A DNA stretch of 64,000 nucleotides from Allodiplogaster sudhausi (GCA_945643635.1 CALZFC010000004.1:1055001-1119000), one strand, 5' to 3'. Shown: positions 49,560-62,128, numbered from the stretch's first letter. The notes: generated by a model from the letters alone, not told the origin. Program-made: numbers and translations.

Positions 49560-49860
49560 GTTCTCTCTCTCTTCCCCTCTCTCTTTATCTCTCTCTTTGA
49601 TTTTCTCGCTCTCTCTGATTCTCCCTCTCCCTCTCTCTCCCTATCTATAATTCCAACAACAAGCCCCAGAATCTCGCTACTCCACTTTGTTATTCGTGCA
49701 CACGTGTTGCGGTGGCACATGAAAATTTTCCGCGATTGTTCCTCATCCAACTCTTCGAGCGACGAGGGAGAGAAAGGCAGCAGAGCCAGGATAGAGATAT
49801 TGGGGGAGGATGAGGAAAGAGAGAGAAGAGAGCGAAAGGCGAGAGAGCGAGAATTGAGTC
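49560..49860. repeat. CT - ACACGTGT core - GA repeat
   Basis: (CT)n at 49560-49650, CCACTTTGTTATTCGTGC, ACACGTGTTGCGGTGGCAC (49700), TTCCTCATCCAACTCTTCG and GA-rich sequence. Homologous to 63595-63840. Confidence 0.75.
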
Positions 49861-50084
49861 ACTAAATAAGAAAGAACGCCCAGTCATAGCGCAACATAGA
49901 CGACTGCCACCCTTTTACTTTGTTGGTTAACTTAGAAACCACCGTTGTTCACTTTTCGATCAAGTTGTTGGCAGTACATTTCAGTTATTTATTTATCTTG
50001 ACGTAGCACTAGCTGAATCGCTCAGAACATGTTAATTGAAAGAGTAAACAAAATAAATCGATTCATAGTCTCGTCATCATCATC

Positions 50085-50265
50085 TCTCTCTCTCTCTCTC
50101 TCTGGACATTGTTCCGTTTCAATATTGCTCGAGTTATTGGAAGGACCGAGAGAGAGAGAGAGTGAGAGAGAGAGAGAGAAAGAAAGAGATGTAATGGTGG
50201 AATCGTCGGCGCAAGAACGGCCGAGCGAGAGAGAGAGAGAAAGAGGCAGAGAGAGAGAGAGAATA
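50085..50265. repeat. CT-core-GA hairpin
   Basis: (CT)n, core GGACATTGTTCCGTTTC and TTGCTCGAGTTATTGGAAGG, (GA)n, followed by a second (GA)n after a 40-base break. Confidence 0.85.
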
Positions 50266-51290
50266 TTTACTTTTATATAATTCACGGGATATCGAATAAT
50301 TAATTTAGTAGAATTCGAAAAAAATTAAGCACAAAATTTCATTCAATTTCGAAATCCTACGGACTACGGTGGCCAGCTGAGAATCGTGTTTGTTTGTGCC
50401 GATGAAGATCGTTCATTAGCTCTCTGCCAATGGGAAGACTGGCATGGTCTTGAATCTCGTAGATCTCCATGACCTAGCCTCTGCAAACTCGCGCTGCACG
50501 ATTAAGAAATAAAGAAAAAATATTTTTTCTGAGACACAATTAATTATTTCAAATTGTTATAGTTCCGAATTTTTTTCTAATTACACTACTCGTAACTGCA
50601 TGTACTATTTAGTATAAATTACTGCACTCATATATCTAGGAAGCATCAATGAATAAAAAATGCAGAAGAACTTATTAATACCACGGTACTACACTTAGAT
50701 GAAAATGAGAGCTAGAAGCTGAAAAAGTGATTGTGAACAGAGGTGTAAACTGGACTAATGGGCCCGGTCCCAAGGACATTCTGGCCGGCCCGCGGGCCCG
50801 GTTTGGCCCGAAAGTCAGAAATTCTCGTCAAATTGATGGTAAAGCGTTAACATTAAATTTTAGGAAGTTTTAAAAATTGCTTTACACCAACTAAATATTG
50901 TAATGGAATCATCTCATTTTAGCGAAAATTTAGTTATAAAATCGCAGTGAAACTTTCATTATTCCGGAAATATGTACGTTTTATCTGTAATTTAGTTAAA
51001 AACCTAGTATTTATTCTCTTTCTCTTAATTTCATGTTAAGGGGATCTAGTACAATGAAAGAGGGCGCGATCGATTCTTCCACGTGGCCGACGAAGATTAG
51101 GCAAAACTTATCTCCGGCACCGGCCAAGCCGATTTCTCCGGGAGCAGCGTGGATGGAATGGATCAAAGCATCACGAGAAATACATAACCATCAGAAATTT
51201 TATTATATTACGTGATAAAATCCTTGCAGTAATGTGATAGTAATATGAATTAAATGAATCTTCTATTATTCGCAACTCACCAAATATAAA

Positions 51291-51383
51291 TACCATATTT
51301 TCTCTATTAGTGCCCCACCCTCTATTAGAACCCCCCCCCCCCCTCTAATAGTGCCCCCCTCTCGCAAGCGCGAAAATACGGTA
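51291..51383. mobile_element. Miniature TA-flanked insertion
   Basis: An 89-base insertion between TA dinucleotides (51291-51292 and 51382-51383) with ends CCATATTTTCTC and CGAAAATACGG. The interior repeats CTATTAGTGCCCC-like strings around a run of 14 C. The homologous repeat at 46540-46560 reads AAATATGAATAACTGCAC with no insertion, an empty site. Confidence 0.75.
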
Positions 51384-51819
51384 ACTGCACCAGCCAAAAA
51401 AATTCAAATATATTACTTGCTCCTTTAACTCAGACCATGGGCTCTCCAATCGGATCGTTGACTTGGTCGAATCTGGTAGGTGAATCGCCTTGAAGATCGC
51501 AGTCGTTACAGTTTTCATTGCAAACTCGCGTTGTGCAAGTCAATAGAATAAATATAGTTTTAAATAGTTTGAAAAACAGCTTTTTTCATTACACCGGTCG
51601 GGAATACATATATTATTTGAATTCTTTTCCAGCAACTTCGTCGGGAAAATCAATGTGTTAAAAATGCATTTCAGGTTATATGATCCGAACATATCAATTC
51701 CACCGTGCAACACTCGCCCAATGAAAGTAGAAATAGAGAGGATGGAGACGAAACTTGCTTGTAAACGAATTAGAAGTGAGGTTGATCACTAGCTCTTCCA
51801 CATCTAAGGGCTTTTAACA

Positions 51820-53060
51820 CGTTGTATCATCAAATTTCGGATATTTCTGTGCATTTATTCCCGCAATTTTTTATAATGTTTATTTTCTCCATCCATCGAT
51901 GCAGCTCCAGGTAGAAAGCTGCGTGAGTTGCCGGGATAACTTCTGCCTAATCCCTTCGTCGGCCACTTCGACGAACCCGCCGCGGCGCCCACCGATCGCG
52001 CCACTTCTCATGCCTCTTTCACATCTCACTCTCGTCTTGTGTCTCTAGTTTCTATTTTTTACAGTAAAAAAATGATAGCGAGAGAGAGAGAGAGGGCGAG
52101 AGATAAAGAGCCATGATCTTGTTTGTTTACCTATTTCAACGATGCTTATAATATTCTAAGCTGAACAGCTTGCTACATTATGTATGATAACGAAACAACT
52201 GAAATATTCAGATAGCAACTAGACCGCTGAATGAGCAACGGTAGTTTCAAAGATAGCTAACAAAGTAAAAGAGTGGCAATCGTCTCTTTTTCGTTGCGCG
52301 AATATCTTCTTGTTTAGCGAATCAATAATCTATAAATGTTATATCATTGTACCGCATTTTACCATTTTTACCATTTTTGTGTAGGTCAGAGAAATCCCAA
52401 CACGATCGAAACTAATGCGCATTATGTATGGCTATTCTGGCTTCTCTACGATTTTTTTTTGGTCGACGCCTTCAGTTAGTGACTTAATTGTTTGAGATTA
52501 TAATATTTTTTACGAAACATCAATACAAGGGCAGGAAGAGCTGCGAAACGGAGAACGTGGAAGTGGAAAGGCATGTTGGAAGTCCCCGAGAACGATGGTG
52601 CGACGATTTCGACAAAAATCTGTCCACAACTTATGATTTGATGTGACCGTGGTCGTGAATGCAGATGCCAATGATGAGTGCCCTTGTCAGGGATTGTGGA
52701 AGAAACTTGTATAAAACTTGTTTGTTCTCTCATGCCAACAACACAGCATATTACAACTTGCATCATAGAATACACAGTAGGTATTAGAATAAATTAAGTG
52801 AAAGTAGGATAAACTGAACAGAATGAAGAGGCACGGTGGTTTCAATGTTAATCAATCATGTAAAAGAGGGCCTGCCGTGGATGTTGCATTTTCGTACGAA
52901 CACGGGTAGTTACAAATTGTTTGCGAGATTTGTTTATGAAAAGCGAGATTATGGCCAACTATTCTGGCTTGTTTACGACTTGGTTTGTCCTTTCATCAGT
53001 TTATTATTGTCTGCAGTAATTAGCAATCTAATCACCATCTATTTATATTGAAAAAATTGA
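51820..53060 (-). repeat. Inverted block of modular repeat, including block Q copy 2
   Basis: All landmarks switch to the minus strand here: GTTGCCGGGATAACTTCTGC (51933) and GAGCAACGGTAGTTTCAAAG (52233) are complements of plus-oriented modules elsewhere. 52480-53000 is block Q inverted. Orientation returns to plus near 53090. Confidence 0.8.
52522..52693 (+). mobile_element. Insertion in block Q, possible non-LTR retrotransposon fragment
   Basis: The block Q copies at 18235 and 60812 lack this ~170-base segment. In one plus-strand frame it reads RHVGSPRERWCDDFDKNL, which resembles the GRPxxRWxDD motif found downstream of the reverse transcriptase in several non-LTR retrotransposons. Too short for a firm call. 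Confidence 0.35.
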
Positions 53061-56000
53061 TGCAATCAAAGTCAAAGCAATCTCACAGGGACGGGAGTAG
53101 CGTTGACAGAGTGGATAAAGAATAAATTAAAAGGGGGGGGGGGGTAAACAACCTTCCCAGATTAGATTTGATGACGCTATTCGATAAAATCCTTCTAGTA
53201 CTGTTGAACTAAAAATCCGGTTCTAGCATATAATTCCGGCAAACAAATAAGTCACTAAATTTTAATCACTTTTCTCATAAGAGCAACTTCACAGAGATGT
53301 CAACGATTTATGTATGTATTTATGTATGGCTGTAGCTTTTTTACTTCTTTTGGTCATACTTTGAAACCACCGGTTTTCACTTTTCGAGCAAGTTGTTGGC
53401 TGAACATTTCAACTGTTAATTTATCCTATTTAGTATAACAAGCCGAACCGCTCACAACCAGTGTTGTTGAAACGAATATAGAATCAAGATAAGTCAAACA
53501 CCCTTGGTTCTCCATTCCTCGCAATCTATCTGTCTGTCTGTCTGTCTCTCTCTGTCTCTCTCTCTCTCTTTCTCTTTCTGTCTCTGCCCCTTCTCTCTCT
53601 CTCAATGTATATTTCTTTAATTTAAGGCAGATGTCCGTCAATTTGGTCTCGAACAATATAAAATGAATGTCAATACATGGAAAAGGGCAATCGATGAACC
53701 GCGGCGATTTCTTCAAAGGGGCCTATGAATATCAAGCAGAACTTATCACTGCCGCCACAGAACCAGTTTTCGTCGATGGAGAGGAGAACAAATACATTTC
53801 AAAAAGAGCGAAAAAAATACATTTGTATACATTTGTAGCTTTATGAAATTTGATAATACAAAGTGACAAAATCGTTGTAGTACCCTTCTTGTAAAAAAAA
53901 CAATTGGACGATATATTAGCAAAGTAATAAGTGACTAAATATCACGCGTTCCCTTTCTGATAACAGAACGACAATGACTGCCGCTCTTTTCTTTTGTTGG
54001 TTAACTTTGAAACCACCGTTGCTCATTCACCGGGCTAGCTACTGAAAAAAATCAGCAACTTGATTATCTCATTGTCAGTAGCAAGCTGATCGAACAAAGA
54101 AAATCGATTCATCGCTCTCTCCCCCTCTCACCATCTCTCTCTCTCTCTCTCTCTCTCTCCCTCTATCTCTCTCTCTCTCTTACACTCTCTCTACTCCTAG
54201 CTTTAATTTCTCCTTCAGAACGAAATTAGCGGTTACACATGCTTGCCAACACTGACATCAATTAAAGAGACATGAGCGAAATTCAGCTGAATACTTTTTT
54301 GTAGGCCACAAAGATGGACTGCAAGAGATAAAATGAGAAAGAAGACAAATTAAACGAGAAGCTTCCCTCTCTCTCTCTCCACTCCCGAGTTCACGACGAA
54401 ATTAGCTGTTACATATTTTCCATTTCCGTTAGGATGCCGAGGAACTACCAATGAAAGAAAGAAAGCAACACAAGCTTATATGATCCGAACATTTTAATAC
54501 CACCGTACATGCAATAACCCAAATTAAAGTGTGAACAAGAAAGGATGAGGGAGGATGAAGATTACAAATAAATATGTAAAGGAATTATTAGTGAGTGACG
54601 AATTATGAGAGAATTAGCTCATCCACATCTTTTCTAAAGAAAACTCTTTGATATACTTGAGGAGAGGTTTAATTTCTTAGCTGCCATGTAAAGGAGTACG
54701 AATTTCAAGCGTCATCTATTTTAAAATTTCAGCCTTAGATTAGGCAAAAAGGCGCGAATTAAAGGTTGAATTTGTGGCTCCTCTAAGCGCGTTCTGAGTA
54801 AGTCGACAAGTCGATTGTTTTGGGGGAGGGGGACTTTTGTTTTCGGAAATTGTGAGTGCATATTATCTTATTTTTAGAGGGAGAACTTTGCAAGAAACGG
54901 AAGAACAACGTTCAGCTTGAGAAGAGGGTGATTTATGTTTCCGAACGTATTAGTACCACCGAACAATAGGATCTGAGATAGAGATTTAAATTACGAGGAA
55001 ACTTGTTAACCGTTCATGAGGGAAGTTGAGCGAAGTTGTCCATTAATTTGAAAGTACACTCGTCGTCGAACTTTTATTTGTAAACTTCCATTTCTGAAAC
55101 CGCTTTCAAAGAAAATCAAAAAGTGGATTGTTTTAGTACAAATAGTTTTCTATAAAAGTATTTATTAGGCTGCTAATTAGTGATGACAACAACAACTTGA
55201 TGAAGGGACAAAAGAAATCGAGCCAGAATATCCGGTCATACATAATTCGCATCCGTCGTTAATTAATCTCGCTCGTGTTAGGTTTCCTGTTCTCTCACGT
55301 TGCAAAAATGGTTTAGACAATCTTTGTTATACTGTTTCCGTTAAAAGCGGTAAAAGAATATAATATTCATAGATAACTAATTGATTCGTTAAATAAGAGA
55401 AGATCCTGCGGGCTCAACAAAAAGGAGACGACTGCTACTCTTTTGATTTGTTGGTTAACATTGAAACCACGGTTTCTCATTCAACGGGCTTGTTGCTGGC
55501 AGAAAATTTCAGTTGTTTATTTATCATACATAATGTAGCAAGCTGTGCAGCTTTGAATATTATTAGCATCTCTCGCTATCTTTTTTACTATAAAGAAATA
55601 GAAACTAGCCAGAGGTGACGAGAGTGAGATGTGAAAGACGTAAGCGAGCGAGAGAGAGAGAGAGAGAGAGGAAGAGAGAGAGAGAGAGGAAGACTATAGA
55701 GCATTTACTCCATTTTTTCCCTTTTATATTTAATTTCATTACTTTATTTTTTCCACTTTTGGATAATTTCCCATCACGTTTATGCCTACTCCATTTCTCT
55801 TTCTCTTCGATTTGCATAGTCAAAAATTACAACTTCTAATTACTAATTGTTCTCGCTTATCGGGCCAATGTGCTGATGAAATGTCACGCGGATCTATCAC
55901 GTAGAAGTGGCGCGATCGGTGGATACCGCGGCGACCTGATCCAAAGGGTAGACGAAGAGTTCGTCTAGGCAGAATTTATCCCGGTCACCCAGGCCGGTTT

Positions 56001-57070
56001 CTCAGGGAAGAACGTCAATGGAGTGATGAAAAAATATGTACATTTTAAAAAGAGCGTGAAAATATAAACAACAACCATTCGAAATTTGGTGATACTACGT
56101 GGCAAAATCCGTATTGTATTGCTGTCATATTCGCTAAGAACTGATTGTGAGTCACTAAGTCCGAGCTGTACCCTGAGATCAACAGAAGAACAACGACTGC
56201 CACTCTTTTACTTTGTTGTTTAATCATGAAACCACCGTTTCTCATTCACCTGGCTTGTTTCTGGCTGAACATTTCGTTGTTTATTTATCATATGTATGTA
56301 TGTACACACTGTAGCAAATTTATCGAACAAAGAAAACCGATTCTACTCTCGATGCGCTTTATCTCTCTCCTCTCCCGCTCTCTCTCTCTCTATCTCTTCT
56401 ATCTCTCCTCGCTCTTACTCTCTCTCCTATCAAAAATTCAGGACGAAATTAGATTTTAAAAAATTATTTAAAAACAACTCATACTTACAAAAACCGAGGA
56501 ACACTCTCATCTATTAAATGCAAATGTGCGACATTCGGCTAGAATACTGGAGAGAGAGAAAAAGAGAGAAAGAGAGAGAAAAGGAACTAGAGAGAGAGAG
56601 AGAGAAAGAGAGAGCTTGAGCGAAAGAAGGGTTATAAATCCGGCGGACGGGCTATGATCGCTTTTCACCGCAATTCGACTCGAACCTGCAGTAGAGAAGA
56701 TGATATGTCAGGCAGAGAAATTATTAGTACTGATGTTGCCCGCTCTTTCAATTAGATCATCAACATGGTCGAATCTCGCAGATCTCCCTAACCACGGCCT
56801 TTTTCTGCAAACTCGGGTTGCACAATTCAGCAGAATAATTTTTTTTAAATACATAGGTATATAGTTATAATTCTTCGTTGTTTTTCAATAAAAAGTTTTT
56901 TAAACCATCTCACCATTCCAACAATGAAAGAAAGAATGAAGCATTGCATATATTTTCCGAACATCTTAAAACAACCGTATCATAACCCAAATGAAAGTAT
57001 GAACTAGGAATGAGAGAGAGAGAGAAAGCTAGGAGAGAGAAAACGAAAGAGCGAGAGCGACAAGGTGAGA

Positions 57071-57112
<42 letters not shown>

Positions 57113-57240
57113 AAGACTAAGTGAGGGAGACTGTAAATGAACCTGTGAGATGTACTCTGAGTACCAATTGCGCCAAGCTGCTGTGTTATACATTTGACAA
57201 TGCAGGGAATAAGTTCTAAATTAATTCGTTCTAACCATAT
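53061..57240 (+). repeat. Composite modular repeat and block N copy 3
   Basis: GAAACCACCGGTTTTCAC 53361; GAAACCACCGTTGCTC 54008; GAAACCACGGTTTCTC 55461; GAAACCACCGTTTCTC 56227. Block N copy 54520-54870. Uninserted TTAA site 55006-55009. GTCACGCGGATCTATCACG 55881. Tracts of (CT)n (54115-54195) and (GA)n (55650-55690, 56550-56615, 57015-57110), and a run of 10 G at 53134. No gene seen. Confidence 0.7.
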
Positions 57241-57866
57241 AGATTATGCTGCATTCTAGGTGTTTAGCAGTATTTTATAATGGTTCAGGTAGTTGCGTCT
57301 CTTGTTGGAATAAAGAAGAACTATAACTGTTTGAAGCAATTATTTGCGTTTCAAATAATTGTCGCTTTTCATTGTGTTTCTTTAATTGTGCAACGCCAGT
57401 TGGCAGAGACAACGGCCATGGTCAGGGAGCCCTCCGAGAGTCAAGAACCTGCTTCCATTGGAAGAGAGGTAAAGAGCGGTCTCCATCGGCACGGACACAC
57501 TCGTTTCTCAGCCACCCAGATCCTCTTCTCTAGGCTACCGTAGTCCGTACGACGAGGAGTTCAAAATTGAATGAAATTTTTTTTTCGAATCCTACAAAAT
57601 GAATTATTCGATATCACGTGAATTATATAGAAGTAAATATTCGCTGCCTATCTCTCTCACTGTCTCCCTGACTTTATGCGAAAATTTGTTTTAGAATCCA
57701 ATGTATGTTTAAAAGTAAATATTCGATATCCCATGAATTACACAAAAGTAAGTACATATTCTCTCTCTCCCTCTCTTTTTTTCTAACGCTCTCTTCATCA
57801 AGTCTCTTTCTCTCTCCTCCCTATGACTCGTGTCATTATGAAAGTGATTTAGATCCTGAAGGAAAG

Positions 57867-57910
<44 letters not shown>

Positions 57911-58440
57911 GAAGAACCTCGAGAGTTAGATCGATCTTGTTTGTTTCCTTGTTTCAACAATGGAACATATTGTGAGCAGTAAAGCTTGCCACACTCTGTA
58001 TCATAAATAAACAATTAAAATGTTCAGCCGGCAACTAACCTATTAAATGACCAACGGTGGTTTCAAAGTTAACCAGAAAAGCAAAAGAGCGGAAGTCGTC
58101 TCTTTTTCGTTGCAGCGCAATTTTTTTTTTAAAATTTACGATAGATACGAATTATGTATGACCGGATATTCTGGCTCGATTTCTTTTGTCTCTTGATCAA
58201 GTTGTTATTGTCTACACTATTTTACAGAAACAAACAAAGGGAACAAAGTCAGGCGGAATCAGTCTTTTCTCAGCCACTCAGATTCTCGTCTTTCTGCTAC
58301 CGTAGTCCATTCGACGAGTGTTTCAAAATTGAATGAAATTTTGTGCTTCATTTTTTTCGAATTCTACAATATTAATAATTCGATATCACGTGAATTATAT
58401 AAAAGTAAATGTTCGCGCTCTCTCACTCTTCCTTTCTCTC
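57241..58440 (-). repeat. Inverted block of modular repeat
   Basis: Minus-oriented modules: TTTCTCAGCCACCCAGATCC (57508), a hairpin (57765-57908), GGTGGTTTCAAAGTTAACC (58046) and CCGGATATTCTGGCTCGAT (58162). Plus orientation resumes near 58490. Confidence 0.75.
57765..57908. repeat. CT-core-GA hairpin (minus orientation)
   Basis: Reading the minus strand: (CT)n, a core with ATCTAAATCACTTTCATAA and GACACGAGTCATAGGGAGG, then GA-rich sequence. Confidence 0.8.
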
Positions 58441-58569
58441 TGACATTGTGCGTAATGTTTATCGAATTCTTAGTATAAAAGTAAATATTGAAAGAAGTGA
58501 GAGAGGATGAAGAGTACGAGGAAAGTTGGAAAATAATTACGAGTGAAGCATGAGCTCGTTCACATCTAT

Positions 58570-60172
58570 TTAAGAGAGCCTCTCTGTAAGGCTCAAGCAG
58601 CGCTCAATGCGCGCCTGCCCCGGGGGAAAGTGTTGGATTTTGGTAACCAAAATTTTATGAGGAGTACCCACTTGCATTGTAAAAGAAATAATGGGGTCAA
58701 ATTTGTTATAAAAAAATTTTTCTTGCCAGTGGGTGCAAAAGTAAGGCAAATATTTGAGTGTCCATAACTTCCTTAAAACTTAATATTTTTCAGTTTTCTT
58801 TTTTTTGTTTTATTTGTCATTCGAATACACACAAAAACGTAATAGGAAGTGTTTTTTTGAAAATTTCATTCTTGACCAGGTTTAGGCATTTTTCTGTTTC
58901 CGAAATTGGTTTTTTGGAAAAAAAAATTCAACGTAAAAAATTATTGAAATATTCTAATTCGAATAACCTAATGGTAAACAATGAAATTCTCGGGCTAAAG
59001 GATAACGACGATACTTTACCTATTCTTATTACTTATAACAGATCAATATAGACTTGAAAGTTTATTAAACGGAGTTCATCTTGTTGCAAATTGCACGCTT
59101 TTTCTTATGAAGTATGTTTTGAAATGAGGAAATGTTTGTAAAATGGTTTTTTAAGCCTTCTAAAAGTACAGAACGAAATTTTACATAGAAATATAAATAT
59201 TGCAATAAAAGTATGTATGTAGCATTTGAAGATCTCTATGAGAGCTCTTAGATGATATACCTATGATTTTCTGATATTAAGATTGAGCAAAGTTATGGAT
59301 CGCTGAATACGCTTTCGATATCATGGGTCGTTTGCATGACGTGGAAAGACTTCTATATTGATAGAAAAAAGGAAATGTATATAATTCAAATTCCTCAAAA
59401 AGGGAATATGTTGTGCAGAATTCTTCGCTCTATCTTATGATATGGAGAATTGCTCCGACTGGCTACCTCTGTGGACTAAAAATGAGGGTTTCATTAGTTA
59501 TCATTGAATTTTTTTTTTCCGAAAAACATATAATTGCATTCTCTGAGTCCCAAGGTAATACGTATATCGGTGATAGATACTTTTTCTGGTAGAGAATTTA
59601 ATGCCGAATATATCGACATCGATATTATCCCGAAAAAAAAGCTTTGAAAATAATTATACAGTTTCATCCCAACGAGCAAAAACGCGAGTGCACCAGGTTC
59701 AAGTCAAAATTTCGTAAAATGTATATCCTTCGATTTTCTTCATAAGAACACATCTTGTATCGTTTTTTCTCCTCTTTCTTATATTCTTATAAAATATTCA
59801 TTGGCCCGTGCGCATGCCGTAAAATAGTTGAAATGTCCAAAAAACCAATTTCGGAAACAGAAAAATGCCTAAAACTGGTCAAGAATGAAATTTTCAAAAA
59901 ACACTTCCTATTACGTTTTTGTGTGTATTCGAATGACAAATAAAACAAAAAAAAGAAAACTGAAAAATATTAAGTTTTAAGGAAGTTATGGACACTCAAA
60001 TATTTGCCTTACTTTTGTACCCACTGGTAAGAAAAATTTTTTTATAACAAATTTGACCCCATTATTTCTTTTACAATGCAAGTGGGTACTCCTCATAAAA
60101 TTTTGGTTACCAAAATCCAACACTTTCCCCCGGGGCAGGGCCACCTCGGCCCATACGGAGAGGCTCTCTTAA
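58570..60172. mobile_element. 1.6-kb TTAA-flanked element with ~340-base inverted termini
   Basis: TTAA at 58570-58573 and 60169-60172. Termini GAGAGCCTCTC and GAGAGGCTCTC. Inverted arms 58574 to about 58919 and about 59836-60168 are nearly identical over the inner ~290 bases (for example CCCCGGGGGAAAGTGTTGGA and CCGAAATTGGTTTTTTGGA) and diverge only near the tips. The central ~915 bases are AT-rich with no transposase-like frame; the largest open frame begins inside the left arm and has no recognisable features. TTAA target choice suggests piggyBac-type mobilisation. It is inserted in a plus-oriented modular repeat at CACATCTATT/AACAATAG. Confidence 0.88.
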
Positions 60173-60790
60173 CAATAGAACTACCTAGTTAAGGAACAAA
60201 ATCCATTTGATGGAACACTCATCGATGAAGTAGGAGCGAGCTTTCAATTCTAAACAACCATTTTATGTATGTAATGGTGTTCGATTGTAAAGTTGCTTGT
60301 TTTCGAGTAAATTTGGTTTGCATCAATGATTTTCTATAGGTGGTCTCTAGGTCGCGAATTAGGGAAGATTTGATGAAAGGACAAACGAAATTTGCATAGA
60401 AGCCAGAATCTCTGACCATAACTCTCACTTGTCATTCGCAAATAATTAACATAAGTCTCTAAATAAATGATCCTCTGACCCAACATCAACGGCTGCCGCT
60501 CATTTACATTATATTATTGGTTAGCATTGAAACCACCGTTGCTAACTCTTCGAGCTAATTGTTGGCTGAAAATGTCGGTTGTTTATTTATCTCACTTACA
60601 ATTAGCGCGAACATGTTGTTAACTGAAGAGAAGGGTTAATCAAGTTGTATAAAAAGAAGCAATAGAAATATTATTTTTGTTATTGTTGAGTAAATAAATC
60701 AATTCCTAAATATTCATGGGTTATCGAGTATGTAATTACATTTAATAGAAAAATACAATCTTTCATTCATTTTCGAAATCCTCGTCGTAC
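60173..60790 (+). repeat. Modular repeat, right of the TTAA element
   Basis: Continues the module interrupted at 58569 (CATCGATGAAGTAGGAGCGAG), then TTTGATGAAAGGACAAACG and GAAACCACCGTTGCTAAC (60528). No gene seen. Confidence 0.7.
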
Positions 60791-61150
60791 GTACGTATGT
60801 ACGTCGTACCTGTCCCGGATTGTGGAAGAAACTTGTATAAAACTTGTTTGTTCTCCCATTCCAACAACACAGCATATTACATCTTGCATCACAGAATACA
60901 CATTAAGGTAGATTTTAAGCAAAAGTAAGATAAACTAAACAGAATGAATAGGCACGTTTTTTTCAATGTTAATCAATGATGTAAAAGAGTGCCGGCCGTG
61001 TATGTTGCGTTGTTTAACGAGCAAGGGAAGTTAGAAATTATTTGCGAAACTTACGTATGAAAAGAAAGAATTATGCCCAGCTATTCTGGCTTCTTTACAA
61101 TTTGGTTTGTTCTTTCATCAGTTTATTGTTGTCTACAATAATTAGTTTCA
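60791..61150 (-). repeat. Duplicated block Q, copy 3 (inverted)
   Basis: Complement of 17976-18330. It lacks the insertions found in the other two copies, so it serves as the empty site for both. Flanked on the left by CGTACGTACGTATGTACGTCG. Confidence 0.75.
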
Positions 61151-61177
61151 GATTAACACGAGGGAGGTGAGAGAGAG

Positions 61178-61219
<42 letters not shown>

Positions 61220-62128
61220 AGAGAGAGAGAGAGATTTAAAGGAGTGAGTGTGAGAAAATTAAAGGGAGAGCGAGAGAGATTATTTTCTAAAAGGATATCT
61301 AATATTTGCTTTAGTACTGAGAATTCGAAAAAAACAGCACTGTCTTTCATTCAATTTCGAAATCCTCCTCATACGGACTACTGAGGCCAAGAGAAGAAGA
61401 TCTGCGTGACTGAGAAACGTGTGTGTCCTTGCCGATGGAGACCGCTCTTTACCACTCTTCCAGTGAAAATGCAGATTTATAAAACTCTGCTGCTCACACA
61501 ATTCAAAGAGGAAAAAACAATGAAAAACAAATTGCAACATCATAACTTGTTTTAAATAGTTTTTATAGATAGAATTGGAAAAATTGCGCACAATGTTTGA
61601 TTCTATTTCGAAATCCTTACTGTACGTTCTGCGGAAGTCTAGAGAAGAGCATCTGGGTGGTTGAGAAACTTGCGTGTCTGTGCCAACGGTGCCATTCTTT
61701 ACCTCTCTTCCAAAGGGATCACTGGCATGGTCTTGAATCTCGTAGATCTCACTGACGGCGGTTTTACAATTCTCTGCAAACTCACACAATTCCAAGAAGA
61801 AGAAAAAAATAAATACTAATTTGAAAAGTAATATATTGTTTCAAATATTTACAGTTCTTCATTGGTTTTATTTGTACTTTCCACGAGGCGCAAATAAATG
61901 TGTCATTATAGAAAACTGCATTAAGAACCGATCGTGGAATAATGAATGGAACACAATTTGCATGGTCTGCACTTATTAATACCACCGTGTACAACAGCCA
62001 AATGAAGGTGTGAGCAAGAACGTGAGAAAGTTATCGCGAGCTGAGGTTTTCATTTATTTATTCTACATCTTCAAAAATACAACTCTCTAACAACTGTTTA
62101 TTCGCAATGCTTATGGAATGTCACGGGG
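61151..62128 (+). repeat. Modular repeat with (GA)n and two successive module-4 copies
   Basis: (GA)n at 61170-61235; GATCTGCGTGACTGAGAAA (61398) and CATCTGGGTGGTTGAGAAA (61650) are two adjacent copies of the same module; ACCACCGTGTACAACAGCC at 61981. Confidence 0.7.

Larger units (their letters stand above)
43251..51290 (+). repeat. Composite modular repeat, longest collinear run
   Basis: GAAACCACCGTTGC modules at 43542 and 44706, a GAAGCCACCGTTGTTC copy at 47992 and GAAACCACCGTTGTTC at 49937. GGATCTGGGTGGCTGAG at 45636 and a diverged copy at 50375. ACCACCGTGCAACAATCGCC at 44438. Segments 45540-46870 and 50280-51720 are homologous to each other, and both contain a GC-rich hAT-like remnant (46040-46100 and 50755-50815), so the duplication followed that insertion. 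Hairpins are listed separately. No coding sequence seen. Confidence 0.75.

Noticed and set aside
14471..58440. Interpretation of the modular repeat as a degraded LTR retrotransposon
   Set aside because: No paired terminal repeats, primer-binding site or gag/pol-like frames could be found. The module order is too variable and the copies contain no coding traces.
58758..59051. 97-codon frame in the 1.6-kb TTAA element
   Set aside because: It starts inside the terminal inverted repeat and shows no transposase residues or domain features.
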